Shown: positions 1-8,636 of the stretch, in pieces
How the letters are laid out: every line of letters starts with the position of its first letter
Numbering within the stretch: the first letter of the stretch is position 1
Notes under the pieces: generated by a model
Databases searched by the model: none
What the model was told of the DNA's origin: nothing
The model's input: only the letters and a program-made list of their open reading frames with translations
From: Arthrobacter sp. ov118
GTDB lineage: Bacteria > Actinomycetota > Actinomycetes > Actinomycetales > Micrococcaceae
Direction: 5' to 3'
DNA length: 64,000 nucleotides
Assembly (NCBI RefSeq): GCF_900116495.1
Contig: NZ_FPAY01000011.1
Span: 117,445-181,444 of the forward strand
Made by a program: the position numbers and the translations under genes

Positions 1-20
1 CAACGGCAAGGCTGAATGAC

Positions 21-995
21 ATGAGCCAGGACACCCAGCAGGTGGCCCAGGAAGCCGCCTACGAACCCCTCCGGATCCGTGAACGATTCCGGCCATGGTC
101 ATGGGTTTCAACGGCGCTGATCCTCGTCGTCATGGCCGTGCTCCTCCAGGCCCTCCTGACCAACCCCAACTTCCAGTGGGACGTCGTCGCCAAGTACTTC
201 CTGTCCTCCTCCATCCTCAAGGGGCTGGTGCACACCCTGGAACTGACGGCCCTGTCGATGCTGATCGGCGTCAGTCTCGGCACGCTCCTCGCGGTGATGC
301 GAGGGTCCCGCAACACCGCCTTGTCGGGCGCCTCCAGCGCCTACATCTGGTTCTTCCGGGGCACACCCCTGCTCGTGCAGCTCATCTTCTGGTACAACCT
401 CTCCTCGCTGTATCCAAGCCTTGTTCTCGGGATCCCGTTCACGGGCATCGACTTCGGATCCGTTGTCACCAACACCGTCATCTCGCCCTACACGGCTGCC
501 CTGCTGGGACTGGGCCTCAACCAGGCGGCGTACACGGCGGAGATTGTCCGGGCCGGGATTCTTTCCGTGCCCCACGGACAACTCGACGCCGCCGCCTCCT
601 TCGGCATGACCAGGGGCCTGACCTTGCGCAGGGTGGTTCTCCCGCAGGCGATGCGGGTCATCATCCCCCCGGTCGGCAATGAGACCATCGGGATGCTCAA
701 GACAACATCAGTGGTCAGTGTCCTGGCGATGCCCGAACTCCTGTACAGCGCCCAAATCATCTACGCGCGCACCTACGAGATCATCCCGATGCTCATCGTG
801 GCCAGCCTCTGGTACCTGCTCGTCACGACGGTGTTGACGCTGATCCAGATGCAGATCGAGAAGAAATACGCCGTACGCGGGCCCGCCGCGGAAGACGGAA
901 CGTTCAAACAGTTCGTCCGGAGGGCCTGGAGAACCCACGCGTCCCGCACCGGGACATCCCTTGCCAAGGCGAATATGACAGGAGCACGTCCATGA
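21..995 (+). CDS. Amino-acid ABC transporter permease
   Basis: This 324-residue inner-membrane permease belongs to the HisM/GlnP family, whose members import polar amino acids or opine-like compounds. Several hydrophobic segments are visible, from about residue 28 onward. The EAA loop that contacts the ATPase lies near residues 185-205 (GQLDAAASFGMTRG). A hydrophilic tail of about 40 residues follows the last membrane segment. The ATG at 21 is close to the window edge, so its upstream context (probably a binding-protein gene) is not visible. Its stop overlaps the next start as ATGA, which indicates one operon with the ATPase. The substrate cannot be read from the sequence. Confidence 0.9.
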   Translation: MSQDTQQVAQEAAYEPLRIRERFRPWSWVSTALILVVMAVLLQALLTNPNFQWDVVAKYFLSSSILKGLVHTLELTALSMLIGVSLGTLLAVMRGSRNTALSGASSAYIWFFRGTPLLVQLIFWYNLSSLYPSLVLGIPFTGIDFGSVVTNTVISPYTAALLGLGLNQAAYTAEIVRAGILSVPHGQLDAAASFGMTRGLTLRRVVLPQAMRVIIPPVGNETIGMLKTTSVVSVLAMPELLYSAQIIYARTYEIIPMLIVASLWYLLVTTVLTLIQMQIEKKYAVRGPAAEDGTFKQFVRRAWRTHASRTGTSLAKANMTGARP

Positions 996-1795
996 CGGCA
1001 CCAGCCAGTCCCCTCAGCCCGACCAGGGCGACAACCACACCCATGGTGGTTGCGCGTGGCGTCCACAAGTCCTTCGGGAAGACGCCGGTACTGCGCGGGC
1101 TCGACCTTGACGTAGACGCAGGAGAGGTCGTCTGCCTTCTCGGATCCTCCGGATCCGGCAAAACGACATTCCTGCGCTGCATCAACCACCTCGAGAAAAT
1201 CAACGCCGGAAGAATCACCGTGGCCGGTGAGATCGTTGGCTACCGTGAAGCAGGCAATCACCTCGTCGAACTCTCCGAAAAGGAAGTAGCCAGACAACGG
1301 GCCGGCATGGCCATGGTTTTCCAGCAGTTCAACCTGTTTCCTCACCGCACGGTATTGCAGAACCTCATCGAAGCTCCAGTCCTCGTCAAACACGAGCCGA
1401 AGGCCGAGGCGACCGAACGCGCCGTCAGCATGCTTTCCCGCGTCGGTCTGGCAGGTAAGGAGAAGGCCTACCCGGGGCAGCTCTCCGGAGGCCAGCAGCA
1501 ACGCGTCGCGATAGCCCGGGCCCTCACCATGAGACCGAAACTGATGCTCTTCGATGAACCCACCAGCGCCCTCGATCCCGAACTCGTCGGGGAGGTCCTG
1601 GATGTGATGAGGGGCCTGGCGGAATCCGGCATGACGATGATCGTGGTCACCCACGAAATGGCATTCGCACGGGACGTGGCGGACCGCGTCGTCGTCATGG
1701 ATGGAGGAACCATCGTCGAGCAAGGCGCCCCGTCAACCGTCTTCGACAATCCGCAACACGCCCGCACACGGGCGTTCCTCCGCAAAATGGGGTGA
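992..1795 (+). CDS. Amino-acid ABC transporter ATP-binding protein
   Basis: This 267-residue ATPase energises the upstream permease. The Walker A motif GSSGSGKT is at residues 51-58, the signature LSGGQQQR is near residue 165, and the Walker B region LMLFDEPTSALD and the H-loop THEMAFA follow in the usual order. Length and motifs are typical of the GlnQ/HisP type. The start overlaps the permease stop by four bases (ATGA), so translation is probably coupled. An N-terminal extension of about 17 Thr/Pro-rich residues precedes the fold. The substrate is not determinable. Confidence 0.93.
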   Translation: MTAPASPLSPTRATTTPMVVARGVHKSFGKTPVLRGLDLDVDAGEVVCLLGSSGSGKTTFLRCINHLEKINAGRITVAGEIVGYREAGNHLVELSEKEVARQRAGMAMVFQQFNLFPHRTVLQNLIEAPVLVKHEPKAEATERAVSMLSRVGLAGKEKAYPGQLSGGQQQRVAIARALTMRPKLMLFDEPTSALDPELVGEVLDVMRGLAESGMTMIVVTHEMAFARDVADRVVVMDGGTIVEQGAPSTVFDNPQHARTRAFLRKMG

Positions 1796-1957
1796 GACCA
1801 GACGCAGGGCCGGTGTATGCTGTCATGCCGCGGCGGGCCAGACCCGGGCCAGCCGGGAGCGTCACAAGTCAACGTCTGAGGTGGCAGCTTCCCTCTGGAC
1901 GGGCGCGGATCCTGAGGGTTTCGGAACGGGCGGGGTTAGCGGCTGCAGCGGAGAGGG

Positions 1958-2389
1958 TCATTCGGGCAGTTCCATTTGGAAGCCGCAGACGCATCTGAGG
2001 ACCCGGGTGGAGAGGTACACGTCCAGGGCATCTTCGGTCGCGGTTTCTGTGGTCAGGGGCGCGGACAGCCTGCGGTGCTCGGATCCGGCCTTCTCCATCG
2101 GTTGTCCGCAGTGCAGGTAGTGCCCGCCGAGGATCAGCACGTCGCCGGTTTGTTCCAGCCGGGCCAGGACGCCGGCCAGGTCAGCGAGCCAGGCAGTATG
2201 TTCACTGAAGCGCCCGCATCGGCCGCAGGTGTGGGAGACCATCACGATATCGGGCGGATAATCCGGCGGATGGGACACCGACCTGATCGTCAGTTGGGCG
2301 TCGGTGCCGCAGCGGCCGCACATCACCGGCAGCGCGCCGGGTGGGCGTCCGGTGTCGTCGGGGCGGAAGCCGGGGGTTTCGAGTGGCAT
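1958..2389 (-). CDS. Small zinc-ribbon protein
   Basis: A 143-residue soluble protein of unknown function. It carries CGRCG and CGRCGRF pairs about 32 residues apart, then a further Cys/His cluster (HYLHCGQPM and RCVCGF), so it probably binds zinc through one or two ribbons. I start it at the ATG at 2389 rather than at longer in-frame starts. That ATG lies only two bases beyond the stop of the upstream gene (2392), so the two genes look translationally coupled. Small Cys-rich proteins of this kind are common in actinobacterial plasmid accessory regions. No enzymatic motif is visible. Confidence 0.6.
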   Translation of the reverse strand: MPLETPGFRPDDTGRPPGALPVMCGRCGTDAQLTIRSVSHPPDYPPDIVMVSHTCGRCGRFSEHTAWLADLAGVLARLEQTGDVLILGGHYLHCGQPMEKAGSEHRRLSAPLTTETATEDALDVYLSTRVLRCVCGFQMELPE

Positions 2390-2391
2390 GA

Positions 2392-2649
2392 TCAGCCGCG
2401 GTGGGGGTAGCTGGCGAGGATGTAGTCTGCTGCCGCTTGTCCTTTCATCCTCAGCCGGCCCCTGCGGATATGGACGCGGCACCGGCGCATGCCTGCGCGG
2501 AAGGCGGCATCGCGCCTGGGTGTCTTGCCCTGGAGCAGGCACCAGCTGGTGTACAGGCCGTAGAGGCAGTGCGGACCGAGGGGGCTGTCGGTGTCGGGGG
2601 CGGGGGAAGTGGCGTCGTGAAGGAACTGCTGGAAATGCGAGGTGGCCAT
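2392..2649 (-). CDS. Small basic hypothetical protein
   Basis: An 85-residue protein directly upstream of and coupled to the zinc-ribbon gene. The N-terminal half (HFQQFLHDATSP, then GPHCLYGLYTSWCLL) suggests a helical domain, and the C-terminal half is Arg/Lys-rich. I do not recognise the family. The tight spacing to the next gene and strong third-position GC support a real gene. A nucleic-acid-binding role is possible from the basic charge but is only an inference. Confidence 0.5.
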   Translation of the reverse strand: MATSHFQQFLHDATSPAPDTDSPLGPHCLYGLYTSWCLLQGKTPRRDAAFRAGMRRCRVHIRRGRLRMKGQAAADYILASYPHRG

Positions 2650-3037
2650 GGAGCGGCTCTTTCCTCAGGCTGCGTGATGGGCCGCCATGGGGCTATAGCA
2701 GCGTCAGCTCCGGGCCGCGCACCAGGCCCGGAGGGGGTCCCTGCGCAAGAAGCCGGCGCAAAGGGGCCGTATTCGACGCTACCCCGCGCGGCCGGGGTTG
2801 TATATAGCCCGGCCGGAACTGGTGGACCCGGCGGGGGCCGTACACACACCCGCCAGGACCAGATGAAGTGGCAGGGGGTACCTGACGGGGGCGGTGGGAT
2901 CCGTCGTCGAAGCGGCGGACGGGCCACAATCATCGGATACAGCGCCTTAAAGGCCTCGCTCGGCGTCAGCCCCCGCGTTCCCGAGCATCCGCCAGGCAGA
3001 TGCCCCGTCGCGAGTGCCCTTTTGGATGGCCGATGTT
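2650..3037. other. Intergenic stretch
   Basis: About 390 bases with no convincing gene. It separates two minus-strand units: the end of the DUF4383 gene lies at 3038 and the promoter of the small-protein pair should lie here. A TATA-rich patch (GTATATAG near 2808) is the only AT-rich element in an otherwise GC-rich stretch. Open frames on the plus strand here are antisense shadows of the gene ending at 2392. Confidence 0.4.
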
Positions 3038-3496
3038 TTAGCGGTCGGCGGCCGTGGCTGGCTTGGTATCGCGCGAAAGCAGCAGGGCCAGCGCGATCAT
3101 CCCGACGCCGAGGACAAAGTGGAGCCAGTTGTCCGCGTTGTTGACTGGCACGAAGTTCGCCGGGGTGTCGTGCCCGACGATGAGCCCGTAGATCCAGAGG
3201 ACCAGGTAGATAATGCCGCCGTACAGCAGAAAGTTCCTGGCCAGCGGGCGGGTGCGGGCCATCAGGAAGCCGGCAACGCCGAAGAGCAAATGGACGATGT
3301 TGTGAAGAACGGAGACCTGGAAGACCCCCAGGAGCAGCGCCCCGGACTCATGGCCTGCGATCACGAGAGCATCGTAATGGCCGGTCACTCCCGGGATGAA
3401 GCCAAGGACGCCCACAAGCAGGAAGACTGCCCCTACTGCCAGGGCTGCTTTCTGCACGTTTGTCCGCGGGCCTGTCGTGCGGTTGGTGGTTGTCAA
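3038..3496 (-). CDS. DUF4383 family membrane protein
   Basis: A 152-residue integral membrane protein with four predicted transmembrane segments (about residues 18-38, 55-80, 88-106 and 128-146). It matches the DUF4383 pattern common in actinobacteria, and its function is unknown. A TTG start at 3496 is preferred: reading the minus strand, AAGGAGAG lies about seven bases upstream, and the only nearby GTG is out of frame. A short hydrophilic N-terminus precedes the first segment. It lies apart from the metabolic operons. Confidence 0.75.
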   Translation of the reverse strand: MTTTNRTTGPRTNVQKAALAVGAVFLLVGVLGFIPGVTGHYDALVIAGHESGALLLGVFQVSVLHNIVHLLFGVAGFLMARTRPLARNFLLYGGIIYLVLWIYGLIVGHDTPANFVPVNNADNWLHFVLGVGMIALALLLSRDTKPATAADR

Positions 3497-3711
3497 AGTG
3501 CACTCTCCTTCGTCGGAAAAGCTTCACCGGTCGCCGCTGCCTGAACCCGCCTCAGCCGCGTATCCAACATAGTAAGCATGATTAGCATTTATGGGAAGCG
3601 TCTGCTTCAGCGGTTCCGCGCCCGCATGGGCAGGGAGTCGCTCGCCCTGGTGGCGCGGACCCGTCCGGGGTCCCGGATGGCGAAGGACGACCCAGGTCTT
3701 CGGTCGGTCCG

Positions 3712-4221
3712 CTATTTCCTGTCACCAGCGGACGGGCCGGCCATGTCGGGCCGGTCAGTGCTGAATTTATGCCGCCGCAGCGACGGACCTGGTGGGATTA
3801 AGCTGTCCCGCTTAGCGATCACCAGCCCCGCCAAAAGCGCAGCCGCGACATGCGCATGCAGCGTCAGCTCCGTGGAATGGGCCGGAGAGGATGCCGACGA
3901 AACCAGCGGAAGCTGACGAAGGAATACGCCATGGCCGTGCTCTGCGGAAGAACCGCCGTCAAAAGCTGCGGAGAACAGTCCGAACGCAAGGTGCAGGACC
4001 TGCTGCACCAGACCCGAGAGCAGGAGCACTCCCCACACCGGGAACCTGAGGAAAGCGACCATCGAGGCAAGCATGCTCAACAGGGCAGTCAGCGCCGCAA
4101 GAATAGAAACCGCGGGAACCGGACCGCCGGACACCGAATGCGCGGCAACGGCGAGGGCGACCATCAGCGGCCCGGACATCCAGGCAACAACCAGCGAACT
4201 GTGACCCTTCCGTTGCTCCAC
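3712..4221 (-). CDS. Histidine-rich membrane protein
   Basis: A 169-residue protein with about four membrane segments and a His-rich loop (EHGHGVFLRQL, then LTLHAHVAAALLAGL). The GTG at 4221 is chosen because AGGAGGAG lies just upstream at normal spacing; the longer in-frame ATG at 4380 falls inside the end of the neighbouring transposon and lacks a ribosome site. Metal handling is possible from the histidines but is not shown. The transposon inserted only about 135 bases upstream of this start, so it may have replaced or altered the native promoter. Confidence 0.6.
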   Translation of the reverse strand: MEQRKGHSSLVVAWMSGPLMVALAVAAHSVSGGPVPAVSILAALTALLSMLASMVAFLRFPVWGVLLLSGLVQQVLHLAFGLFSAAFDGGSSAEHGHGVFLRQLPLVSSASSPAHSTELTLHAHVAAALLAGLVIAKRDSLIPPGPSLRRHKFSTDRPDMAGPSAGDRK

Positions 4222-4355
4222 GGAAAATCTCCTCCTGCTCCCAGGCCGCCGCCCCGGCCGGTAGAACCCCTCCTCGCCACTTCTCGTTGTTCCCCAGGGG
4301 CAACCTGACGTTAGGTGTACCCGCATGTTATCTGCGCGGCTGTCGCCACATCTAC

Positions 4356-4380
4356 TGTCATTTTCAGAAGCTGACTGCAC
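4356..4380 (+). repeat. Left terminal inverted repeat of the Tn402-like element
   Basis: Twenty-five bases starting TGTCATTTTCAGAAG and ending CTGCAC. It matches the reverse complement of the right end at 21 of 25 positions and has the start expected of Tn402-family ends. A second, opposite-orientation copy of the motif GTGCAGACGACTT lies at 4406-4418, as expected for subterminal transposase sites. Confidence 0.9.
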
Positions 4381-4405
4381 TGACTTTCCTGTGATTTCGG
4401 GGGTA

Positions 4406-4422
4406 GTGCAGACGACTTGTGA
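4406..4422 (+). repeat. Subterminal transposase-site repeat, left end
   Basis: GTGCAGACGACTTGTGA repeats the inner part of the right terminal repeat (GTGCAGACGACTTCTGA) with one mismatch. It is probably an accessory TniA-binding site. Confidence 0.6.
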
Positions 4423-4495
4423 ACACTGGCTGCTCGGTACTCCTCTGCACTACAGTCACTTCTGTTTGGTACTCCTGTTCCCAAAGGAGGCAGGA

Positions 4496-6184
4496 ATGGA
4501 CGCCGATCCGGTTCGCATTGCTGCGCATGGACAGCTGACAATGCCGGATGCCGCGTGGGAACAGGCTCGGAGCCGGGCCGCGGTGATCGGGTCGTTGGCG
4601 GCACGGGGCACGGGGCACGATAAGGCTTGCGGACGCTGACAGGGCCGCCGCGGAGCTCGGTGTTTCTCGCCGGCAGGTTTACGTGCTCCTGGGCAGATAC
4701 CGCCAGGGTCCTGGTCTTGTTACTGATCTTGCGGTGCGCCGTTCAACTGGTGGCAAGGGTGGGAACCGTCTGCCTGAGCCGGTCGAGGAAATCATTCGCG
4801 ACTTGATCCGCGGTCGGTTTCTTACGCGTCAGAAGCGGAGCGTGGCGGCGATCCACCGCGAGATCGCCTGCGCTTGCGCGGCGCGAGGATTGAAGGCCCC
4901 GACCAGGAACACGGTGGCCCGGCGCATCTCGATGCTTAACCCGGTTGAGGTCGGCCGGCGCAGGGAAGGCGCTGACGCTGTGAGGCCGTTGCAGGCCGCC
5001 GGCGGTGACGTGCCGGTGATCGGTTCGATCCTGGAGCAGGTACAGATCGACCACACGGTCATTGACGTGGTCATCGTGGATGAGCGCGAGCGTCGATCGA
5101 TTGGCCGCCCGTATTTGACTGTTGCGATCGATGTGTACAGCCGGACGCTCGTGGGAATGGTCATCACTTTGGAGCCGCCGTCGGCTGTGTCCGTGGGGTT
5201 GTGCCTTGCCCACGCAGCCGGTGATAAACGGCCTTGGCTCGAACGGCTCGGCGTGGAGGCGGATTGGCCGATGAGCGGGAAGCCGAAATCGTTGTTCTTG
5301 GATAACGGAGCGGAGTTCAAGAGCGAGGCATTGCGGCGCGGGTGCGAGCAGCACGGCATTCGGCTGGCCTATCGGCCGCCGGGACGACCGCACTACGGCG
5401 GCATCGTTGAGCGCGTGATCGGCACAACGATGCGCCACATCCACGAGCTTCCCGGAACCACCTTCTCCAATCCGGTGGAGCGTGGCCGGTATGACTCGGA
5501 GAAGATGGCCGCGCTGACATTACCTGAGCTGGAGAGATGGTTAGTGCTTGCGGTCGCTGGCTACCACGGCAGCGTGCACAGCACATTAGGGCAGACGCCG
5601 GCCGGGCAATGGGCTGCCGGGGTCGCCGCCACCGGCGCACCGTCCGTCAAGGCAAACCAGACGGCGTTCCTGGTGGATTTTCTCCCAGTCTTCCGCCGTA
5701 CCCTGACCCGCACCGGTTTCGTCATCGACCATGTCCACTACTTCGCGAACGCCTTGAAGCCCTGGATCGCTCGGCGTGACAGCCTGGGGTCATTCATCGT
5801 CCGGCGGGATCCGCGCGACATCAGCCGGGTGTGGGTCCTGGAGCCCGAAGGCCATCACTATGTGGAAGTCCCGTATAGGTCGATCTCGAACCCTGCCGTC
5901 AGTGTGTGGGAACACCGGCAGGCGCTGGCCCGATTACGCGAACGCGGCGCCGCACAGGTGGATGAGGCGGCGTTGTTTCGGACAATCGAGCAAATGCGCG
6001 AAGTCGCTGAGACCGCCGCAAGAACGACCAAGCGCGTCCGGAGGGAAACGGAACGCCGCAAGCATGCCGGGCACGCACACCCAGCCAACCGGGCATTGAC
6101 GATTCCTGCCCACCGGATGCTGCAACAGCCGCGGGCCCGACAGGGGTTCCCATTCAACCGTTTGAACAGATTGAGGAATGGTGA
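4496..6184 (+). pseudogene. tniA: tniA, DDE transposase with two frameshifts
   Basis: Transposase of the Tn402 family with an rve integrase fold. The DDE residues are visible in QIDHTVID, LFLDNGAEFKSE and HYGGIVERVIG. The true start is ATG 4496, preceded by AAAGGAGG. That frame stops at 4639. Homology resumes one frame later at about 4628 (ADADRAAAELGVSRRQVYVL), so an extra base near 4627-4628 breaks the N-terminus. The main frame then runs on past the family's C-terminus, while the expected ending (PFEQIEEW, stop at 6184) is in another frame; loss of one C in the run near 6107-6111 would explain this. The reconstructed protein is about 560 residues, normal for the family. It overlaps the tniB start by seven bases. 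Confidence 0.82.
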
Positions 6185-7096
6185 CCGTGGACAACCACCG
6201 GCTGCTGGACCTGAAGCATCTGCACCCGGTATCGCGGGAATTGGCACGGCTGCCATCGGCGGAGCGGCTGGACCGGATTCGCGCAGATCGATGGATCGGG
6301 TATCCGAAGGCCGTCGACGCCGTGGAACGCCTGGAAATGCTCTTTCACTGGCCGCGGAAACAGCGCATGCCCAACCTGTTGCTGATCGGGCCAACAAACA
6401 ACGGCAAGTCGATGGTGGTCGAACGGTTCCGCCGGCAGCACCCGCCCATGACGGAGGCAGACCGCGAAAACACTCCGGTCGTGTGCATGCAGATGCCCTC
6501 GGAACCATCCGCGCTTCGGTTCTACACGGCACTGCTTGCCGCGCTCGGTGCGCCGTTCCGGGCACGGCAGCGCCTCGCCGACGTCGAGCGGCTGGCACTT
6601 TCCCTGCTGCACGAGGTGGGTGTGAGGATGTTGGTGATCGACGAGTTCCACAACGTTCTGGCCGGTCGGGGCGAGACACGGCGTGAGTTCCTGAACCTGC
6701 TTCGGTTTCTGGGCAACGAGCTCCACATTCCCCTCGTCGGAGTCGGCACGCGGGAGGCCTATCTTGCCGTGAGGTCAGATGACCAGCTCGAGAACAGGTT
6801 CGAACCGTTCGTTTTGCCGCTCTGGGAGGTGGGCGACGAAAACCCGGTCGCTGCTGGCAAGCTTCGCTGCCTCGTTCCCTCTCCACTCACCGTCCTCGAT
6901 CGATACCGAGGACATGGCCCGGTACCTGCTCGCCCGTAGCGAGGGCACCATCGGAGAGCTCGCCCGACTTCTGACTGCCGCCGCGGTCGCCGCAGTTGAA
7001 AGCGGGGAGGAGAGGATCAGCCGCCGGACGCTGGCCATGGCCGATTACACCGGCCCCAGCGAACGGCGCAAGCTGTTTGAGCGGGAACTGCTGTGA
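6178..7096 (+). pseudogene. tniB: tniB, transposition ATPase with a frameshift
   Basis: AAA+ ATPase that activates the transposase and selects target DNA in Tn402/Tn7-like elements. Walker A is GPTNNGKS (residues 71-78) and Walker B is MLVIDEF. From the start at 6178 the frame is intact to about residue 221 (LWEVGDE). Thereafter the expected C-terminus (SLLASFAASFP through RRKLFERELL, ending at 7096) lies in the next frame. One extra A in the AAAA run at 6839-6842 accounts for it. As it stands the frame ends at 6939, giving a truncated 253-residue product with an aberrant tail. The repaired product would be about 305 residues, the usual size. Confidence 0.85.
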
Positions 7097-8046
7097 TCGT
7101 TTCGCGCCGCTGGCCATTGCATCCTGCACCACTGCCCGGCGAGTCACTCTCGTCATGGTTGCGGCGAATCGCCGATCGTTACGATGTCAGCCTTTACGTT
7201 CTCGTGTCGGACTTGGGTCATGCATTGGACGGGCCGGAAGACCTGGACACCTGCCCGCCCGCTGGATTCGCTCGCGAGCTGGCACGGCGAACCGGTGTCG
7301 ATGTGCACCGGATTCAGAGGATGAGCCTCGGCGGCTGGGCGCCCTGGCTCCTTGACCAGCTGGAACCGGACCCTGAGGCGTTTACGAGCTACACCCGACA
7401 GCTTTCCGTGTTGCTGCCGGCAGGAAGGCGGCGACCGCGGCAGATCCCTGTCTGGCGGGCCTGGCTTCCCTCGAAACAGGCCCTGCGGGCATGCCCGCAA
7501 TGTATTGCCACGTCCAAACCGCCGCACCCATACCAATTATTGTGGTTGCTTTCACTGACGCTTAGCTGCCCTTTCCATGGATGCCTCCTCGAACCGCGCG
7601 CGAAGGCTGCCACTTACTTCTCGGACTGGGAGCGCAAACCACCAGCGCCGAGGCCCGCATCCGCCACGGTCCTGGCCATGGACGGCCGAACCTGGCACGC
7701 CATGACAACGGGATCGGTCGACCTGCCCCGACGACAAGTTCACGCCGGAGTCTGGTTTCGCCTGATCCGGACAATCATCGACGAACTCGGAGCAACCATC
7801 TCGGAGTGTCGTACCGCCTCCCGCATGATTATGCGCGTCTGGAAAGAAACGGGCTATCCCCTCCGGGCCGGGCCACTGAAATGGCACCCGCACGAAGACT
7901 ATCCACTCGACGTGCAACTCCGCACTCTCCAAGCAACCGCGACCGCCATCCACCTCCTCGAAAGCAAAACCCTCACTGGCCATGGACCGGACGCAGCACT
8001 CTTCCTGCCCTACGCCGCCTCCACCGGGGGACAGGCCGGGCAGTAA
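7093..8046 (+). CDS. tniQ: TniQ family transposition protein
   Basis: A 317-residue TniQ/TnsD-like protein. The N-terminal family motif LPGESLSSWLRRIA is at about residues 14-27, and a Cys/His zinc motif (ACPQC, then LSCPFHGC) lies near residues 133-158. Proteins of this type help direct transposition to target sites. The GTG start overlaps the tniB stop (GTGA). It is the only tni gene here with an intact frame, although it appears shorter than the roughly 400-residue TniQ of Tn402. Confidence 0.85.
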   Translation: MIVSRRWPLHPAPLPGESLSSWLRRIADRYDVSLYVLVSDLGHALDGPEDLDTCPPAGFARELARRTGVDVHRIQRMSLGGWAPWLLDQLEPDPEAFTSYTRQLSVLLPAGRRRPRQIPVWRAWLPSKQALRACPQCIATSKPPHPYQLLWLLSLTLSCPFHGCLLEPRAKAATYFSDWERKPPAPRPASATVLAMDGRTWHAMTTGSVDLPRRQVHAGVWFRLIRTIIDELGATISECRTASRMIMRVWKETGYPLRAGPLKWHPHEDYPLDVQLRTLQATATAIHLLESKTLTGHGPDAALFLPYAASTGGQAGQ

Positions 8047-8137
8047 TAACTTCGCGGGTCGCCGGGCACGGGCTTGCGCCTTGTCCGACGAAGCCATTGC
8101 AAATGCCAGAGGCAACAAGACGCCCGCCCAAGGGCCA

Positions 8138-8156
8138 GTGCAGAGGACTTCTGACA
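8138..8156 (+). repeat. Subterminal transposase-site repeat, right end
   Basis: GTGCAGAGGACTTCTGACA is a direct copy, 23 bases inward, of the outer right-end motif. Paired repeats like this are typical TniA-binding sites. Confidence 0.65.
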
Positions 8157-8160
8157 TTCA

Positions 8161-8185
8161 GTGCAGACGACTTCTGAAACTGACA
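8161..8185 (-). repeat. Right terminal inverted repeat of the Tn402-like element
   Basis: Twenty-five bases; read on the minus strand it starts TGTCAGTTTCAGAAG and ends CTGCAC. It matches the left end at 21 of 25 positions and fixes the outer boundary of the element at 8185. Confidence 0.9.
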
Positions 8186-8360
8186 TCAACGCCTGTCCGC
8201 TGACGGACGCACCGATGCCAGCCGGTACAGAAGTGTGGGCAAAAATCCCTAGAAATAGGGTAAAAACGTCTGTTCGTTCAGTTGAATGGTTGGTAGAATT
8301 TAGACAGCAGTACAGAACAGACGAACCTAACTAGAAGTGATACGAAACCGAGGACTGACC
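8186..8360 (+). promoter_or_regulatory. Promoter region of the nrdH-ssb operon with two inverted repeats
   Basis: AT-richer than its surroundings. A small hairpin CCCTA-gaaa-TAGGG (8247-8260) is followed by GTCTGTTC at 8268-8275 and its exact complement GAACAGAC at 8315-8322. A possible -10 element TAGAAT (8294-8299) lies between the two arms, so a protein bound to both arms could control the promoter. Which protein does so is unknown. Confidence 0.45.
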
Positions 8361-8636
8361 ATGACTGTCACCATCTACACCAAGCCCGCCGGATGCTTCG
8401 GCTGCACCAAGACCAAGCAGAAGTTCACCGACGCCGGCATCGCCTTCACCGAGGTGGACGTCACCACCAACCCGGCCGCCTTCGAGTACATCACCGAAGA
8501 GCTCGCATACTCCCAGGTCCCCGTCGTGGTCTACGACAAGGACAACACCGAAGACCACTGGTCCGGTCTGAACCCGGACAAGATCTCCCGGGTCATCGCG
8601 ATCGAAGCCGCCGCACGGGAAGGCGCCCTCGCATGA
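8361..8636 (+). CDS. NrdH-like glutaredoxin domain protein
   Basis: A 91-residue thioredoxin-fold redox protein with active site CFGC at residues 12-15 and the cis-Pro region YSQVPVV. NrdH-type proteins donate electrons to ribonucleotide reductase, although no nrd genes are nearby. The start is the ATG at 8361, because the family begins directly with the beta strand VTIYTKP. It is the first gene of a plasmid-backbone operon and its stop overlaps the ssb start by ATGA. The usual NrdH motif is CxQC-like, so CFGC is a variant. Confidence 0.85.
   Translation: MTVTIYTKPAGCFGCTKTKQKFTDAGIAFTEVDVTTNPAAFEYITEELAYSQVPVVVYDKDNTEDHWSGLNPDKISRVIAIEAAAREGALA

Larger units (their letters stand above)
4356..8185 (+). 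mobile_element. Tn402/Tn5053-like transposon (tniA-tniB-tniQ)
   Basis: A 3.83-kb element bounded by 25-bp terminal inverted repeats that begin TGTCA. It carries the three transposition genes of the Tn402 family in the usual order. No tniR resolvase is present, and only 115 bases separate tniQ from the right terminal repeat. The flanking pentamers are tctac (left) and tcaac (right), a 4/5 match that looks like a decayed 5-bp target duplication. Family members transpose by cut-and-copy with TniA as DDE transposase, TniB as ATPase and TniQ as targeting factor. Single-base frameshifts in tniA and tniB suggest the copy is now inactive. Confidence 0.88.

Noticed and set aside
773..1723. 316-codon minus-strand frame opposite the ABC ATPase
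   Set aside because: The plus-strand gene has every ABC motif; the antisense translation has none.
2401..3144. 247-codon plus-strand frame
   Set aside because: Antisense to the gene ending at 2392 and then intergenic; Gly/Arg-rich without a fold.
6839..6845. Programmed frameshift in tniB (AAAACCC)
   Set aside because: The family makes TniB without frameshifting, and no stem-loop or upstream stimulator is evident; decay or error is simpler.
5858..6886. Long minus-strand open frame across tniA/tniB
   Set aside because: Antisense shadow of the transposition genes; Arg/Pro-rich translation with no domain, a common artefact in high-GC DNA.
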